From the NCBI RefSeq assembly GCF_001905825.1, contig NZ_LIVV01000013.1:88990-152989 (forward strand): DNA of 64,000 nucleotides. Direction: 5' to 3'. The notes below the pieces were generated by a model that worked only from the letters and a program-made list of their open reading frames with translations, was not told the origin of the DNA and did not search any database. The translations under genes and the position numbers were made by a program. The number at the start of each line of letters is the position of its first letter. Position 1 is the stretch's first letter. This DNA is from Streptomyces sp. CB02009 (GTDB lineage: Bacteria > Actinomycetota > Actinomycetes > Streptomycetales > Streptomycetaceae). This document shows positions 62,882 through 64,000 of the stretch, in pieces.

Positions 62882-63304
62882 TCAGTGCACCGGATCTTCG
62901 CCCGGCGGGATGAAGGCATCGGCGCCATCGGCATCCTCGACATGCCCCTGGGCATCGACCGTAATGGCCATCGCCCGCCCCTGCGAGGTGATGAGCCAGG
63001 CCAGCACCTGTTCCGTCAGCGGCGTTCCCCCTGGTCCCTCGTCCTTCCAGTGCACCCGCCACCCTCCACCAGGCACCGCGGCCACGACTTGGTCGGCTCG
63101 CTCCAGGTGGGAGAAGTCCTCATAGTCCGTCACCGCACGCAGGGCGCCGCGCTTGGGATCGACGACCAGGGCCGTCCCGGTCGCCTGGTCCCAGCCCTCC
63201 ACACGCACCATGCGGCCGATCTCTGTGTCGGTGCCGTTGAAGATCGCGGTCCAGCCGGTCTGATTGAAATAGCGAAGAGACACCTCTCCATCATCTCGAA
63301 CCAC
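62882..63304 (-). CDS. Hypothetical protein (140 aa)
   Basis: Not recognised. Soluble, beta-rich appearance: VSLRYFNQTGWTAIFNGTDT, DYEDFSHLERADQVVAAVPG, QGRAMAITVDAQGHVEDADG. Codon use is native-like. It is convergent with istB and ends 10 bp from it. The ~280 bp upstream, to the BTAD gene, hold nothing recognised. Confidence 0.6.
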   Translation of the reverse strand: MVRDDGEVSLRYFNQTGWTAIFNGTDTEIGRMVRVEGWDQATGTALVVDPKRGALRAVTDYEDFSHLERADQVVAAVPGGGWRVHWKDEGPGGTPLTEQVLAWLITSQGRAMAITVDAQGHVEDADGADAFIPPGEDPVH

Positions 63305-63586
63305 GACGCTCGCACTTCACAGGGCTCACTGTTCTGCACGTTCATCCGTACGCAGCTCTGCACATAGACGAGTACGCCGACACACGTCCGCTCCGCTGCT
63401 CCCGGTACCCCTCGGCGCGGACTGCCGCGTTGAACACTGCGGGCCCCGTCCCCTTGATTGGCTTCGCTGTCAGATAGCTGGTCGACCTGGGACATTGGCT
63501 GAAGACCCTGGATGAACATCGAGCTGGTCGGGAACGAAAGAGAGTGGGACCGCCGGCTTGGCGGCCCCACCCTTCTCAGTGATGGG

Positions 63587-64000
63587 TCAGCGGCGGGTGG
63601 CCTGGACCATGCGAATGGTCTCGGCGGTCTCTTCCTCCATGGCCCATCCGTGGTCCACGAGGAGAGCCTCCAGCCGCTCAACGGCGTCTTCAAGTCCGGA
63701 GTGGTCACCCAGGAGGGCCAGTGCGCGGAAGCGGTGGCGCCAGAGCTCTTCGCGTTCCCGTGCTACTTCCAGACCACGGCTGGCTACCCACAGCGCGCCC
63801 GGTCCGTCACCGGCTTCGAGGTACCAGTTCGCCAGCAGACTGGAGCTGTTGACTACCTTGTCGTTGATGTCCTCCACGATCGCCTCGGCCCAGCCGTAGT
63901 AGGTGGAGTTGACTCCGGAGAACGGGCGGCCCCGGACCAGCTCGAGGGCGCGGCGGAGCAGGGCCTGGCCGTGGGCGCGGGGTACTTGGAGGGCGACGTC
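63587..64000 (-). CDS. BTAD-domain regulator, C-terminal part (runs off window)
   Basis: The visible ~137 residues form a helical-repeat BTAD region: QALLRRALELVRGRPFSGVN, YYGWAEAIVEDINDKVVNSS, LLANWYLEAGDGPGALWVAS, ending EETAETIRMVQATRR. The rest lies beyond the window. In Streptomyces such C-termini belong to large LysM/BTAD regulators often found on mobile or plasmid-like regions; which type this is cannot be seen. Confidence 0.75.
   Translation of the reverse strand, partial: DVALQVPRAHGQALLRRALELVRGRPFSGVNSTYYGWAEAIVEDINDKVVNSSSLLANWYLEAGDGPGALWVASRGLEVAREREELWRHRFRALALLGDHSGLEDAVERLEALLVDHGWAMEEETAETIRMVQATRR

Noticed and set aside
1..64000. tRNA, rRNA genes, riboswitches, attachment sites or telomere ends
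   Set aside because: No cloverleaf, rRNA or recognisable riboswitch sequence was seen, and no stretch of clustered telomere palindromes; the tap-tpg genes are here but the telomere itself is not.

Overview
The window is GC-rich actinobacterial DNA, almost certainly Streptomyces. The evidence is strong third-position GC bias, many GTG starts with ATGA/GTGA overlaps, and typical families: TspO, SARP/BTAD regulators, XRE-TPR regulators, DUF1707, DUF4157, GlsB. A complete tap-tpg pair (29.7-32.6 kb) marks a linear replicon with protein-capped ends. Together with the many truncated genes and dead transposons, this suggests a chromosome arm or a linear plasmid rather than the core.

Layout. 0-4.5 kb: a two-component system divergent from a murG-like glycosyltransferase and a LegB-like sugar-nucleotide dehydratase, then tspO. 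4.6-7.0 kb: an ArsR-type regulator divergent from an MFS exporter, with a clear palindromic operator between them. 7.4-10.4 kb: hypothetical genes. 10.6-22.0 kb: an apparently intact conflict island. A minus-strand operon encodes three membrane proteins, a small helical protein, a TPR-CHAT caspase-like protease and a zinc-ribbon protein. A divergent plus-strand operon encodes a SARP/BTAD regulator fused to a ThsA-type macro domain, a CATASP-like small protein, and a CATRA protein ending in a TIR-like domain. The shared intergenic region carries three heptamers phased at 11 bp, the expected form of a SARP binding site. This is the most interesting system here: it reads as a TIR/NAD-type signalling module wired to a transcription factor and a caspase-like protease.

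22.5-28.7 kb: cupin, zinc-finger protein, NmrA-like reductase, a secreted protein overlapped by a Fic protein, and a MerR-methyltransferase fusion with an apparently leaderless MerR-type promoter. 29.3-32.6 kb: small HTH protein, tap, tpg. 32.6-36.1 kb: a decayed TniA/TniB/TniQ transposon. 36.1-37.8 kb: debris, including truncated STAS and glycosyltransferase genes. 37.8-46.4 kb: a stress/metabolism cluster with an APC permease, a Rieske-FAD oxidoreductase, a carboxylate-amine (glutamate-cysteine-type) ligase flanked by two micro-proteins sharing a motif, GlsB, DUF1707 and TetR.

46.7-64 kb is a second conflict-rich stretch: a DUF4157 (eCIS core) protein, an XRE-TPR regulator, a wrecked ATPase/middle-component pair resembling ABC-3C, a 1.7-kaa secreted polymorphic toxin (ricin lectin, alanine-rich stalk, Hint, RNase-like tip) with an overlapping tandem-duplicated candidate immunity gene, a cas-less degenerate type I-E-like CRISPR array, a YwqJ-deaminase/SUKH-3 module, IS5 and IstB remnants, and the 3' end of a BTAD regulator gene. 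All functions are inferred from reading the sequence; no database search was run.
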